DNA from: Merdimonas sp963929015
GTDB taxonomy: Bacteria; Bacillota; Clostridia; Lachnospirales; Lachnospiraceae
Direction of reading: 5' to 3'
Length of the DNA stretch: 64,000 nucleotides
Assembly: GCF_963929015.1 (NCBI RefSeq)
Contig: NZ_CAWVHE010000003.1
Location: 434,001 to 498,000 of the forward strand
The notes beneath the pieces were generated by a model. It made no database searches. It was given only the letters and a program-made list of their open reading frames with translations, and was not told the DNA's origin. Shown here piece by piece: positions 51,522 to 58,852 of this stretch; positions within the stretch are counted from its first letter, which is position 1, and every line of letters starts with the position of its first letter. Both the position numbers and the translations under genes were made by a program.

Positions 51522-51848
51522 ATGAATGTAGAAGTGTTAATGGAATATGTTACTTATGCGCTGATCGCGATCGGCGTGCTGGCCTTCCTGGTCAGCATTA
51601 TCACCCAGGTGATCAAGGAGATGCCGGGGCTGAAGAACATTCAGACCAACGCCGTGGCACTGGTGATCGCGTTGATCCTGTGTCCGCTGGCGGTTGTCAT
51701 CCTGTGTATATATCTACAGATGACGATTATGTGGTATTACATTGTCGGATCCGTGATCGCGGCATTTATCGTTTACCTTGTCGCTACCGGCGGCTGGGAG
51801 AAGGTCGCGGAGATGTGGGGCCGGACAAAGTATAATAAGTCGAAATAA
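51522..51848 (+). CDS. Phage holin
   Basis: The 108-residue protein has three likely membrane helices (YALIAIGVLAFLVSII, VALVIALILCPLAVVIL, YIVGSVIAAFIVYLV) and a basic C-terminus, the form of a holin that opens the membrane for the endolysin encoded next. It is 3 bp after the preceding gene. Confidence 0.82.
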   Translation: MNVEVLMEYVTYALIAIGVLAFLVSIITQVIKEMPGLKNIQTNAVALVIALILCPLAVVILCIYLQMTIMWYYIVGSVIAAFIVYLVATGGWEKVAEMWGRTKYNKSK

Positions 51849-51912
51849 ATCTGGGCGCGGATCAGCGCCCTATTTTACTGTTGTGACATCGCAACAGGAA
51901 GGAGGTATATAT

Positions 51913-52896
51913 ATGGGAAAGATAGATATGTACTGTAGCTGGATGGTTGAACTGGTAAATAATCCGCTGCACGGATACGATCAACAGTATCGATGGGGCG
52001 AAAAAGGTGACTACGACTGCTCAAGTGCTGTCATCAGCGCGTTAGAGTATGCCGGGATCCCGGCAAAGACCAAGGGCGCCACATACACTGGGAATATGTA
52101 CTTTGTGCTGATGGGACTAGGGTTTGCGGATGTTACAAAAGCAATAAATATTCGAACAGGATCCGGTCTGAAGAAGGGTGATATCCTTCTGAACCACATC
52201 CATCATGTTGCTGTGTATATCGGCGATGGAAAGATTGCCCAGGCGTCTATCAATGAGAAGGGTAAGGCAACCGGGGGACAGCCGGGAGATCAGACGGGTT
52301 ATGAGACAAATATAAGATCCTATTATAATTATCCCTGGAACTGTGTGCTACGGTACAATGAGGTTGTAAATAGACTGGGAACTCCTGTGTTCATCAAACA
52401 ATCGGAACAGCTTGATATCGGGTTCAATTTTACTATGCCCGGCAATAAGGGGAGATTTAAGTGGCTGCTGTATGATGTGGAAAAGGGTACCTGGGAGACG
52501 CTAGTTGACTGGACGTCCAGCAACTGGGTCTCGCTCAAGAAAGACAAGAGCGGCGCCGGATACCTGGTGCAGTGCCAGCTGTATGATCTTGATCAGAAAA
52601 ATGCACATTTGATCGACACCAAGACCATCGGCACGGATGCCGGGACGGGAACCGTGATCAATGGCACTTATGCAAATACCCAAGCGGACGGCAGCATCCT
52701 GATTGGCTGCTCATCCAATAATGCAGATGTGAGCTTGAAAATGAAGGTCTACAATTGCACGACCAAGAAATGGTTCATCCAGTTCGATGGCCAGTGGGCG
52801 AGCTTTGTTCCCGATCCGGGCACGAACTACATAATCCAGTTCGAGGCGCACGCCTCCGACGGCACTCTGCTGGACTATAAAGCGGTCGGAGTATAG
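51913..52896 (+). CDS. Endolysin, NlpC/P60-like hydrolase
   Basis: The 327-residue protein has an N-terminal cysteine peptidase domain (about 1-155) with the nucleophile in YDCSSAVISALEYAG and the histidine in NHIHHVAVYIGDGK, followed by two beta-rich cell-wall-binding repeats (about 165-327). It cleaves peptidoglycan at lysis. AAGGAGGT fixes the ATG at 51913. Confidence 0.88.
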   Translation: MGKIDMYCSWMVELVNNPLHGYDQQYRWGEKGDYDCSSAVISALEYAGIPAKTKGATYTGNMYFVLMGLGFADVTKAINIRTGSGLKKGDILLNHIHHVAVYIGDGKIAQASINEKGKATGGQPGDQTGYETNIRSYYNYPWNCVLRYNEVVNRLGTPVFIKQSEQLDIGFNFTMPGNKGRFKWLLYDVEKGTWETLVDWTSSNWVSLKKDKSGAGYLVQCQLYDLDQKNAHLIDTKTIGTDAGTGTVINGTYANTQADGSILIGCSSNNADVSLKMKVYNCTTKKWFIQFDGQWASFVPDPGTNYIIQFEAHASDGTLLDYKAVGV

Positions 52897-52900
52897 TGAG

Positions 52901-52930
52901 ATCCCCGGGGCCGTCAAAAGCTCCGGGGAT
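52901..52930 (+). terminator. Hairpin after the endolysin gene
   Basis: ATCCCCGG and CCGGGGAT form a perfect 8-bp stem around a 14-nt loop. The T tract is weak. It closes the late operon at the right end of the prophage. Confidence 0.6.
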
Positions 52931-53021
52931 ATTAAAAATACTGTATCATCTTTTGCGAAACAAAACGAAACGAACGAATGTACGTTGTGCAAAATGCCAG
53001 AAACAAAAAAGATTCTCGACG

Positions 53022-53041
53022 GCGTAAATACGCGGTTTTTT
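53022..53041 (+). terminator. Short terminator-like hairpin near attR
   Basis: GCGT (53022-53025) and ACGC (53030-53033) pair around AAAT and are followed by GG and TTTTTT. It may block phage late transcription from entering the host genes. Confidence 0.5.
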
Positions 53042-53046
53042 CACCG

Positions 53047-53099
53047 TGTCTCGGCCTAAAGTATTAACCCCGTTTGGTGCTGACAAAACAATGACGGCT
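53047..53099. other. attR
   Basis: The core TTTGG (53073-53077) is followed by the continuing host frame (GCTGACAAAACAATG). To its left is the phage arm with TGTCT-CGGCCTAA and AACCCC, the mirror of the arm at attL: 19 of 27 positions match around the centre. Together they reconstruct attP. Confidence 0.85.
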
Positions 53100-53867
53100 G
53101 TGATCTCCGGCGAAGCCGATATTGGTTTTATGGGTTCGGAAGCCTCCATCTATACTTACAATGAGGGCGCTACAGATTATGTAGTAAACTTTGCCCAGCT
53201 GACCCAGCGCGCCGGGAACTTCCTGGTGGCAAGAGAAGAAATGCCGGACTTTACCTGGGAAGACCTGAAAGGAACTCGGGTGCTGGGAGGCAGAAAAGGC
53301 GGCATGCCTCAGATGGTATTTGAATATATTCTCCGAAAAAACGGGTTGGATCCGGCGGCGGATCTTACGATCGATCAGAATATTGATTTCGGTTCTACGG
53401 CAGCTGCTTTCGCAGAAGGAAAAGGGGACTTTACCGTAGAGTTTGAGCCTGGAGCAACCAGTCTGGAAGCAGAAGGCAAAGGGTATGTAGTGGCTTCCCT
53501 TGGTACGGACAGCGGATACGTTCCTTACACTGCTTTTTCTGCAAAGCAAAGCTATATGGAGAAAAATCCGGAGATCATCCAGGGATTTACGGATGCCTTG
53601 CAGAAGGGTATGGATTATGTGCAGGGTCATACGCCGGAGGAGATCGCGCAGGTGATTGAACCGCAGTTTGAGGAAACGGATCTGGAAACCATTACCACGA
53701 TCGTAGCCCGGTACTATGATCAGGATACCTGGAAGGCGGATCTGATCTTTGAAGAAGACAGCTTTGAACTTCTACAGGATATTCTGGAAGAAGCAGGTGA
53801 ACTAAAGGAGCGGGCTCCTTATCAGGATCTTGTGACTACGGAATTTGCCAAAAAAGCAGTAAAATAA
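53078..53867 (+). pseudogene. NMT1/SsuA-like solute-binding lipoprotein, 3' part
   Basis: This is the continuation of the gene cut at 10704: after the core the frame reads GADKTMTAVISGEADIGFMG, the next block of the NMT1-type binding fold, and continues to TAA at 53865-53867. No ribosome site or signal peptide precedes it, so in the lysogen it is silent or yields a useless fragment. After precise excision the full lipoprotein would be restored. Confidence 0.9.
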
Positions 53868-53869
53868 GG

Positions 53870-53898
53870 TTGACATCCCCTTTCAAAAAAGGTATAGT
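53870..53898 (+). promoter_or_regulatory. Promoter of the acyl-CoA ligase gene
   Basis: TTGACA (53870-53875), exactly 17 bp, TATAGT (53893-53898). A near-consensus sigma-A promoter directly after the broken gene. Confidence 0.85.
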
Positions 53899-53899
53899 T

Positions 53900-53925
53900 A
53901 CTTTAGCGATTAAAAGCGCTAAAGT
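53900..53925. promoter_or_regulatory. Operator: perfect inverted repeat at the ligase promoter
   Basis: ACTTTAGCG (53900-53908) and CGCTAAAGT (53917-53925) are perfect inverted 9-bp arms with 8 bp between. It covers the transcription start, so a repressor (MarR or TetR type by geometry) should control the strong promoter. No such regulator gene is in the window. Confidence 0.75.
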
Positions 53926-53948
53926 GATATGCCAGAAAGGGGATTTTT

Positions 53949-55583
53949 ATGCCTATTACAGATATTTTGGAAAAAAACTGCCGGCTGTACGGAGATGATG
54001 TGGCGCTGGTAGAGATTAATCCGGAGATGCCGGAAACCCGCAGAGTGACCTGGAAGGAATACGAACTGATCGAACCTGTGCGGGCATCCTATTATAGAAG
54101 AGAGATCACCTGGAATGTATTTAATGAAAAGGCAAACCGTTTTGCGAACCTTCTGCTGGAGCGGGGAGTTCACAAAGGTGACAAGGTGGCAGTTCTGTTG
54201 ATGAATTGTCTGGAATGGCTGCCGATTTATTTTGGGATCCTGAAGACAGGGGCGCTGGCTGTTCCTCTGAATTTCCGGTATTCCGCAGAGGAGATCAAGT
54301 ACTGTGTGGAACTGGCAGAGGTAGACGTGCTGGTGTTTGGTCCGGAGTTTATCGGCCGTATCGAAGAGATCGCAGATGATATCAGCCGGCACAGGCTGTT
54401 GTTTTTTGTGGGAGACGGATGCCCCGGATTTGCAGAAGATTACACCATGCATTCCGCGAACTGTTCCAGCCAGTCCCCAAAGATTGATGTGACAGATGAG
54501 GATGATGCGGCGATTTATTTTTCATCAGGAACCACAGGATTTCCCAAGGCCATTCTGCATACGCATCAGGCGCTGATGCACGCGGCGAAAGCGGAGCAGA
54601 ATCACCACGGTCAGACAAAGGACGATGTGTTCTTATGTATTCCGCCGCTGTATCATACCGGGGCAAAGATGCACTGGCTGGGAAGCTTATTAACAGGCGG
54701 CAAGGCAGTGCTTTTAAAAGGAACGAATCCGGAGTTTATCCTGCGGGCGGTTTCCGAAGAAAAGTGTACCATCGTCTGGCTTCTGGTACCCTGGGCTCAG
54801 GATCTTTTACTGGCGTTGGACAGCGGAAAGATTGACTTGTCCATGTACCAGCTGGATCAGTGGCGGTTGATGCATATCGGCGCCCAGCCGGTGCCGCCAA
54901 GCCTGATCAGGCACTGGCTGGAATATTTTCCGGATCATCAGTATGACACCAACTATGGACTCAGCGAATCTCTGGGTCCTGGATGCGTCCATCTGGGAAT
55001 TGGGAATATAGAGAAAGTAGGAGCCATCGGCAAGGCCGGATACGGCTGGAAGACCCGGATCATTGACGAGAATGGCAATGACGTAAAACCGGGAGAAACT
55101 GGAGAACTGGCGGTCAGCGGCCCGGGTGTCATGGTCTGCTATTACAACGATCCGAAGGCTACAGCGGATGTGCTTCACGGAGAATGGCTGTATACCGGAG
55201 ACATGGCAGAAGAAGACGAAGATGGATTCATTTTCCTGGTAGACCGTAAAAAAGATGTGATCATCAGTGGTGGAGAAAACATCTATCCCGTACAGGTGGA
55301 AGATTTCCTGCGGACCAACGAAGCGGTTCACGATGTGGCAGTGATCGGGCTGCCGGATCACCGACTGGGAGAAATCGCAGCGGCGATCATAGAATTAAAA
55401 CCAGGAGTTTCCTGCAGCGAAGAAGACATTAATGAATTCTGCAGGAAATTGCCAAGATATAAGAGGCCCAGAAAAATATTTTTTGCCGATGTGCCGAGAA
55501 ATCCCACCGGGAAGATTGAGAAACCCAGGCTACGTGAGCGGTATGGAGCGTTGCATCTGGTGGAAGTGCAGAATAGAAGTTAG
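53949..55583 (+). CDS. AMP-forming acyl-CoA ligase, class I
   Basis: The 544-residue protein has the adenylate-forming motifs YFSSGTTGFPKAI (P-loop), NYGLSESLG, YTGDMAEEDEDG, VDRKKDVIISGGENIYP and the C-terminal lysine in NPTGKIEKPRL. It activates a carboxylic acid as acyl-AMP and then acyl-CoA. The substrate cannot be read from the sequence. The N-terminal region has an extra segment near residues 30-50. It is transcribed from its own regulated promoter. GAAAGGGG precedes the ATG. Confidence 0.88.
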   Translation: MPITDILEKNCRLYGDDVALVEINPEMPETRRVTWKEYELIEPVRASYYRREITWNVFNEKANRFANLLLERGVHKGDKVAVLLMNCLEWLPIYFGILKTGALAVPLNFRYSAEEIKYCVELAEVDVLVFGPEFIGRIEEIADDISRHRLLFFVGDGCPGFAEDYTMHSANCSSQSPKIDVTDEDDAAIYFSSGTTGFPKAILHTHQALMHAAKAEQNHHGQTKDDVFLCIPPLYHTGAKMHWLGSLLTGGKAVLLKGTNPEFILRAVSEEKCTIVWLLVPWAQDLLLALDSGKIDLSMYQLDQWRLMHIGAQPVPPSLIRHWLEYFPDHQYDTNYGLSESLGPGCVHLGIGNIEKVGAIGKAGYGWKTRIIDENGNDVKPGETGELAVSGPGVMVCYYNDPKATADVLHGEWLYTGDMAEEDEDGFIFLVDRKKDVIISGGENIYPVQVEDFLRTNEAVHDVAVIGLPDHRLGEIAAAIIELKPGVSCSEEDINEFCRKLPRYKRPRKIFFADVPRNPTGKIEKPRLRERYGALHLVEVQNRS

Positions 55584-55590
55584 TGAAAAA

Positions 55591-55639
55591 AATAACAGGG
55601 GACGTAGTCCTTTTGCAAAGGACTACGTCCCCTGTTATT
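55591..55639. terminator. Very long perfect hairpin, bidirectional terminator
   Basis: The arms at 55591-55613 and 55617-55639 are perfectly complementary over 23 bp with a 3-nt loop (TGC). It starts AATAACAGGGGACG and is symmetrical, so either strand can terminate. It separates the convergent ligase gene and the 55643-56119 gene. Such length and perfection exceed what termination needs and suggest a mobile or repeated palindromic element. Confidence 0.8.
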
Positions 55640-55642
55640 ATC

Positions 55643-56119
55643 TTAACAAATCACAACAATCTTTCGTGGCGTAGTCTGCGGCGGAATGCTGCGTGTAGTT
55701 TCACTATAGTAGACGATCAGGGTATGCCCGCCGGGGGAGCACTGGAAGGCCTGCCCGTTAGCGGTTACCACGCTGGTGGAGGTGTCAATGTTCAGCTGCA
55801 GTGATCCGTCGGACGAAGTGAGGGCTTCGTCAAAATAACCGGCGTATACTTTTTCACCGGGGTTGCGTCGGCCGATAAAGACGGCGCGATATTGGGGCGG
55901 ATATATGAGAGGAACAGCCTGTTCGCTGTCGTAGAGAGCAGTTACGTTCATTCCCGGGCGCAGGCGCACATTATTTTGCACATAGGTTTCCGGTCCGACG
56001 ATGAAATTGTTGATTCCTTCCGTGGTGCGGATGCTGACCTGTTGTTCGCAGCAGTCGTCTCCAAAAGGCGTAATACTTACAACGATCCCGTTTACCGGGA
56101 TAAGATTCATAGCTGGCAT
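55643..56119 (-). CDS. Conserved protein of unknown function, 158 residues
   Basis: The ATG at 56119 is chosen because the frame upstream has no family character and ACGGAG lies about 10 nt away. The product (MNLIPVNGIVVSITPFGDDC, VRLRPGMNVTALYDSEQAVP, FIGRRNPGEKVYAGYF) looks like a soluble beta-barrel (OB-like) protein with a hydrophobic C-terminus. It follows a small charged protein gene by 40 bp. No function is known to me. Confidence 0.6.
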   Translation of the reverse strand: MPAMNLIPVNGIVVSITPFGDDCCEQQVSIRTTEGINNFIVGPETYVQNNVRLRPGMNVTALYDSEQAVPLIYPPQYRAVFIGRRNPGEKVYAGYFDEALTSSDGSLQLNIDTSTSVVTANGQAFQCSPGGHTLIVYYSETTRSIPPQTTPRKIVVIC

Positions 56120-56159
56120 GATCAAAACTCCGTTTTTGATTAGTATATGCCGGCCAAAC

Positions 56160-56381
56160 TTATTTGTGATTCTTTTGCGTGGGTTTTGTGACTGCCGCGG
56201 GTTTAAGCTGCGAGGCGTCTCCTCCTGGCGGCAGAAAATCATACAGATCTTCATAAGCCTCCAGCTCTTCGGAAGAAGCCGGAGCTGCCGGAATAAGTCC
56301 GGTCAGATCCTGGACGGATGCAGCGCTGGATAAATAGTCAAATTCGTCTGTTTTCTTCTGATCTTCATTTTTTTTACGCAT
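56160..56381 (-). CDS. Small acidic protein, 73 residues, unknown function
   Basis: AAGGAGG precedes the ATG at 56381. The product is charged at the N-terminus (MRKKNEDQKKTDEFDYLSS), acidic in the middle, and rich in Pro, Ala and Lys at the end. It appears disordered and is likely co-transcribed with the next gene. Function unknown. Confidence 0.6.
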   Translation of the reverse strand: MRKKNEDQKKTDEFDYLSSAASVQDLTGLIPAAPASSEELEAYEDLYDFLPPGGDASQLKPAAVTKPTQKNHK

Positions 56382-56464
56382 GAGAAATATCCTCCTTGCT
56401 TCGGGTTGCAATTTGATATACCTGTAGAATATGCAGAAAACGGAAATATATACAGGCCGCGGCG

Positions 56465-56494
56465 TTGCTCTTTTTTCATGGTGTGTGGTATGAT
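56465..56494 (+). promoter_or_regulatory. Possible promoter of the PHP gene
   Basis: TTGCTC (56465-56470), 18 bp, TATGAT (56489-56494), about 74 bp before the ATG. Moderate match. Confidence 0.45.
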
Positions 56495-56567
56495 AGCATT
56501 TGCAGTGATAGAATTCAGGAGAGAAGAGATCCAGGAGAGAAAGAAGACAGGAAAGAAGGAAGAGTCT

Positions 56568-57293
56568 ATGAAGATTGAGATTGATACCCATTGTCACACA
56601 CTGGCCAGCGGCCATGCTTATAATACAATGCGGGAGATGGCGCAGGCAGCGGCTGAAAAAGGATTGAAAGGGCTTGCGCTCACCGAGCATGCGCCGGAGA
56701 TGCCGGGAAGCTGTAAACTATACTATTTTCAGAATCTGCGCGTGGTTCCAAGAACGATGTGCGGAATCCGGCTTTTGCTGGGAACAGAGTTAAATATTAT
56801 GGACAGAACAGGCAGAGTCGACCTGCCGGAATCTGCGCTGAAAGGATTGGATATTGCCATTGCCAGTATGCATACGCCCTGTTTTAAAGATGAAAAAACC
56901 AGAGAAAATGTGACGGAAGGCTACCTGTCTGCCATGCAAAATCCTTATGTGGATATTATCGGACATCCGGACGACGGACGGTTTCCGGCAGATTACGATC
57001 TCCTTGCAAAAGAAGCCAGACGCACAGGAACGCTTCTGGAAGTCAACAATACCTCCCTTCGTCCGGGCGGGTTTCGGGAAAACACCTGGGAAAATGGGAT
57101 GCGGATGCTGGAAGCCTGTAAAAAGGAGGGGACAATGATCGTGTTTGGAAGTGACGCACATGTTGACGTGGACATTGCGGAATACACATTTGCTGAAAAG
57201 CTTTGCAGGGAAACCGGATTTCCAGAAGAGCTGATCGCGAATACATCATTTGAAAAATTGACGGCTTTCTTAAAACACAGGAAAAAGGTATAG
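56568..57293 (+). CDS. PHP-domain phosphoesterase, YcdX-like
   Basis: The 241-residue protein has the PHP metal-binding motifs: IDTHCHT at the start, LTEHAPEMPG, GTELNIMD, the conserved GHPDDGRFP and FGSDAHVD near the end. Together they form the three-metal site of a PHP hydrolase. Relatives hydrolyse phosphate esters such as histidinol phosphate or aromatic substrates; the exact substrate is unknown. The ATG at 56568 has AAGGAAGAG upstream. Confidence 0.85.
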   Translation: MKIEIDTHCHTLASGHAYNTMREMAQAAAEKGLKGLALTEHAPEMPGSCKLYYFQNLRVVPRTMCGIRLLLGTELNIMDRTGRVDLPESALKGLDIAIASMHTPCFKDEKTRENVTEGYLSAMQNPYVDIIGHPDDGRFPADYDLLAKEARRTGTLLEVNNTSLRPGGFRENTWENGMRMLEACKKEGTMIVFGSDAHVDVDIAEYTFAEKLCRETGFPEELIANTSFEKLTAFLKHRKKV

Positions 57294-57319
57294 ACTTCAA
57301 GAATTTACTGTGTTAAAAT
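57291..57319 (+). promoter_or_regulatory. Promoter of the TrpR-like regulator gene
   Basis: TAGACT (57291-57296), 17 bp, TAAAAT (57314-57319). The inverted repeat that follows begins at the next base. Confidence 0.6.
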
Positions 57320-57342
57320 GTAACAGTAATGAATACTGTTAC
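57320..57342. promoter_or_regulatory. Operator at the TrpR-like gene: perfect inverted repeat
   Basis: GTAACAGTA (57320-57328) and TACTGTTAC (57334-57342) are perfect 9-bp arms with 5 bp between, placed at the transcription start and just before AAAGGAGAG. The obvious candidate binder is the TrpR-like protein encoded directly downstream, so autorepression is likely. Confidence 0.7.
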
Positions 57343-57357
57343 AAAGGAGAGTATGCT

Positions 57358-57657
57358 ATGAGTAAGAAGATCAGGACGGAAGCAGTCGACTATTTGTTTT
57401 CTGCGATACTGAGCCTGGAGAATAAAGAAGAATGTTATACTTTTTTTGAAGATATCTGTACGATTAACGAACTTCTATCTCTTTCGCAGAGGTTTGAAGT
57501 GGCTAAGATGTTAAGAGAGCATAAGACGTATCTGGAAATTGCAGAAAAAACAGGAGCTTCCACTGCTACCATCAGCCGGGTAAACCGCTCCTTAAATTAT
57601 GGGAACGACGGGTATGACATGGTGTTTGAGAGAATTGACCCGCCCAGTGGCTCATAA
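57358..57657 (+). CDS. YerC/TrpR-like transcriptional regulator
   Basis: The 99-residue protein has the TrpR-superfamily helices (FFEDICTINELLSLSQRFEV) and the helix-turn-helix KTYLEIAEKTGASTATISRVNR. YerC-type proteins lack a clear tryptophan site, so the ligand is unknown. The gene has its own promoter and a palindromic operator. The ATG at 57358 follows AAAGGAGAG. Confidence 0.85.
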   Translation: MSKKIRTEAVDYLFSAILSLENKEECYTFFEDICTINELLSLSQRFEVAKMLREHKTYLEIAEKTGASTATISRVNRSLNYGNDGYDMVFERIDPPSGS

Positions 57658-57666
57658 AATGAAAAG

Positions 57667-57703
57667 AAAGAAGAAATAAGCCGCAGCTTATTTCTTCTTT
57701 TTC
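57667..57703. terminator. Bidirectional terminator between convergent regulator genes
   Basis: The arms at 57667-57681 and 57686-57700 form a perfect 15-bp stem (core GAAGAAATAAGC / GCTTATTTCTTC) with loop CGCA, followed by T residues. Its right arm overlaps the last codons of the DUF1836 gene, which encode the lysine-rich end. Confidence 0.8.
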
Positions 57704-58302
57704 GTATTCTTATCTGCCGATGGCAGCTCATCAATCATTTTTTCAATGATCAGCTTTTTCACATAGACGTCAAAACTCAAATTGCAGATAAAGGAAAAAA
57801 TCTGCAGATAATTTTTTTCTTCTTCCGGAAGATCAGGAAAGCGCTCTGCGGCCAGATGGTATTCTTTTGCCACATCTTTTTGCAGGCTTTCGATCCGGGC
57901 TTTTTCCATCTGACAGATTTCTTCATAGATGGCGGTCATGTCCAGAGAGGGTTCCTCATCAAAAGCTTTTTCTGTGATGGGAGCAAGCAGTGTCTCAATA
58001 TCCTTGATGGAAAGAATATTTTTAAAGTAGTAGATGAAGATCATCACCAGCACATGCTCTTTGGAATATTTCTTCTTCACCGGAGGGGGGAGGAGATTAT
58101 TTTTGGCATAATTATTGATCATGGTCTTGGTCAGGATCTTATCGTCTTCATGTCGCTTGGTCCGTTTCAGCTGTTCTTCCATAAAAGTTGTCACCTGATC
58201 CATGTACAGATCGATGTTGGGAATCTCTCCCGGCCTGATATAGTCAATTCTTGAAATGCTGGACAGGATGCTGTTCAGCAGATCTTTTGTATCAATTGTC
58301 AT
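57688..58302 (-). CDS. DUF1836 family protein, probable DNA-binding regulator
   Basis: The 204-residue protein fits DUF1836: DKILTKTMINNYAKNNLLPP is the MerR-like helix-turn-helix, followed by KYSKEHVLVMIFIYYFKNIL and a helical C-terminus ending in lysines. Function of the family is not established. A palindrome lies in its own promoter. GAGGTG precedes the ATG. Confidence 0.8.
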   Translation of the reverse strand: MTIDTKDLLNSILSSISRIDYIRPGEIPNIDLYMDQVTTFMEEQLKRTKRHEDDKILTKTMINNYAKNNLLPPPVKKKYSKEHVLVMIFIYYFKNILSIKDIETLLAPITEKAFDEEPSLDMTAIYEEICQMEKARIESLQKDVAKEYHLAAERFPDLPEEEKNYLQIFSFICNLSFDVYVKKLIIEKMIDELPSADKNTKKKK

Positions 58303-58322
58303 AAAATCACCTCAATACAATC

Positions 58323-58351
58323 ATTATATAGTTTCCGAAACTATATGACAA
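58323..58351 (-). promoter_or_regulatory. Promoter of the DUF1836 gene
   Basis: On the minus strand TTGTCA (58346-58351), 17 bp, TATAAT (58323-58328). The spacer is filled by the palindrome described separately. Confidence 0.8.
58326..58346. promoter_or_regulatory. Operator in the DUF1836 promoter: 21-bp palindrome
   Basis: ATATAGTTT-CCG-AAACTATAT: perfect 9-bp arms with 3 bp between, lying between -35 and -10. Binding of a dimeric repressor here must block the promoter. The DUF1836 protein itself or a TetR-type regulator are candidates. Confidence 0.75.
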
Positions 58352-58377
58352 GAAATATTTCTTTAATTTTTTCGCGC

Positions 58378-58406
58378 TTGCACTTCCACCTGAAAACTCA
58401 TATAAT
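58378..58406 (+). promoter_or_regulatory. Promoter of the DUF3783-pcrA operon
   Basis: TTGCAC (58378-58383), 17 bp, TATAAT (58401-58406), 32 bp before the ATG at 58439. Confidence 0.8.
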
Positions 58407-58438
58407 GAGAACATACGGTTGGGAAGGGGGCTTTTGTC

Positions 58439-58852
58439 ATGAAGTCAGCAGTACTCTGTTATCATCTGAAGGGAACGGAAAAAGGGAAGAAGATTGGGAT
58501 GATCTTTGGATTTCTTGGCTTTAAAGTCCGGCATGTGGAAGAGGAGGAGTATGGACTTCCCATTGGTGTGCTTGCCGGGATCCGGGCAAAAGAAGATCTG
58601 CAAGATACAGATACCGGATGTGAATACAAAGGAGAAGGATTCAAAGAGGAGATGATGGTGATCAGCGCCGCTACAGAAGAAATGCTGGACAAGGCCCTGT
58701 TTTTGATGAAAAAGGAGAAGGTTCGGGTGGATCTGAAAGCGGTGGTAACTCCGATCAATCAGGAGTGGGATTCCATCTCTCTTTATGAGGAGATCAGGAA
58801 GGAACATTTATATATGAAACAGAAGGAAGCGGAAAGGAAGCAGGAAGATTGA
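58439..58852 (+). CDS. DUF3783 family protein
   Basis: The 137-residue protein (SAVLCYHLKGTEKGKKIGMI, EEMMVISAATEEMLDKAL, VDLKAVVTPINQEW) fits DUF3783, a small clostridial family of unknown function. It overlaps pcrA by 4 bp, so it may serve DNA metabolism, or the link may only be transcriptional. GGAAGGGGG lies upstream. Confidence 0.75.
   Translation: MKSAVLCYHLKGTEKGKKIGMIFGFLGFKVRHVEEEEYGLPIGVLAGIRAKEDLQDTDTGCEYKGEGFKEEMMVISAATEEMLDKALFLMKKEKVRVDLKAVVTPINQEWDSISLYEEIRKEHLYMKQKEAERKQED

Larger units (their letters stand above)
10700..53077. mobile_element. Complete siphophage-type prophage, serine-integrase dependent
   Basis: The element is bounded by the 5-bp core TTTGG inside a protein-coding gene and is about 42.4 kb long. 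It holds every module of a functional temperate siphophage: integrase, CI/ImmA/Cro switch, recombination and replication genes, late regulator, terminase, portal, protease, scaffold, capsid, connectors, tail tube, frameshifted chaperone, tape measure, distal tail, tail spike, holin and endolysin. No obviously broken phage gene is seen, so it may be inducible. The layout resembles TP901/SPP1-like Firmicute phages. Confidence 0.95.

Noticed and set aside
10700..53077. Integration into a tRNA gene.
   Set aside because: No tRNA-like sequence is at either end; the core lies in a protein-coding frame and the integrase is a serine recombinase.
53046..53867. A complete binding-protein gene starting at a GTG at 53046.
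   Set aside because: There is no ribosome site or signal peptide, the first nine codons are phage sequence, and the missing 5' half lies at 10418-10704 in frame.
55591..55639. A CRISPR repeat.
   Set aside because: Only one copy with no spacers or cas genes; it is a single hairpin between convergent genes.
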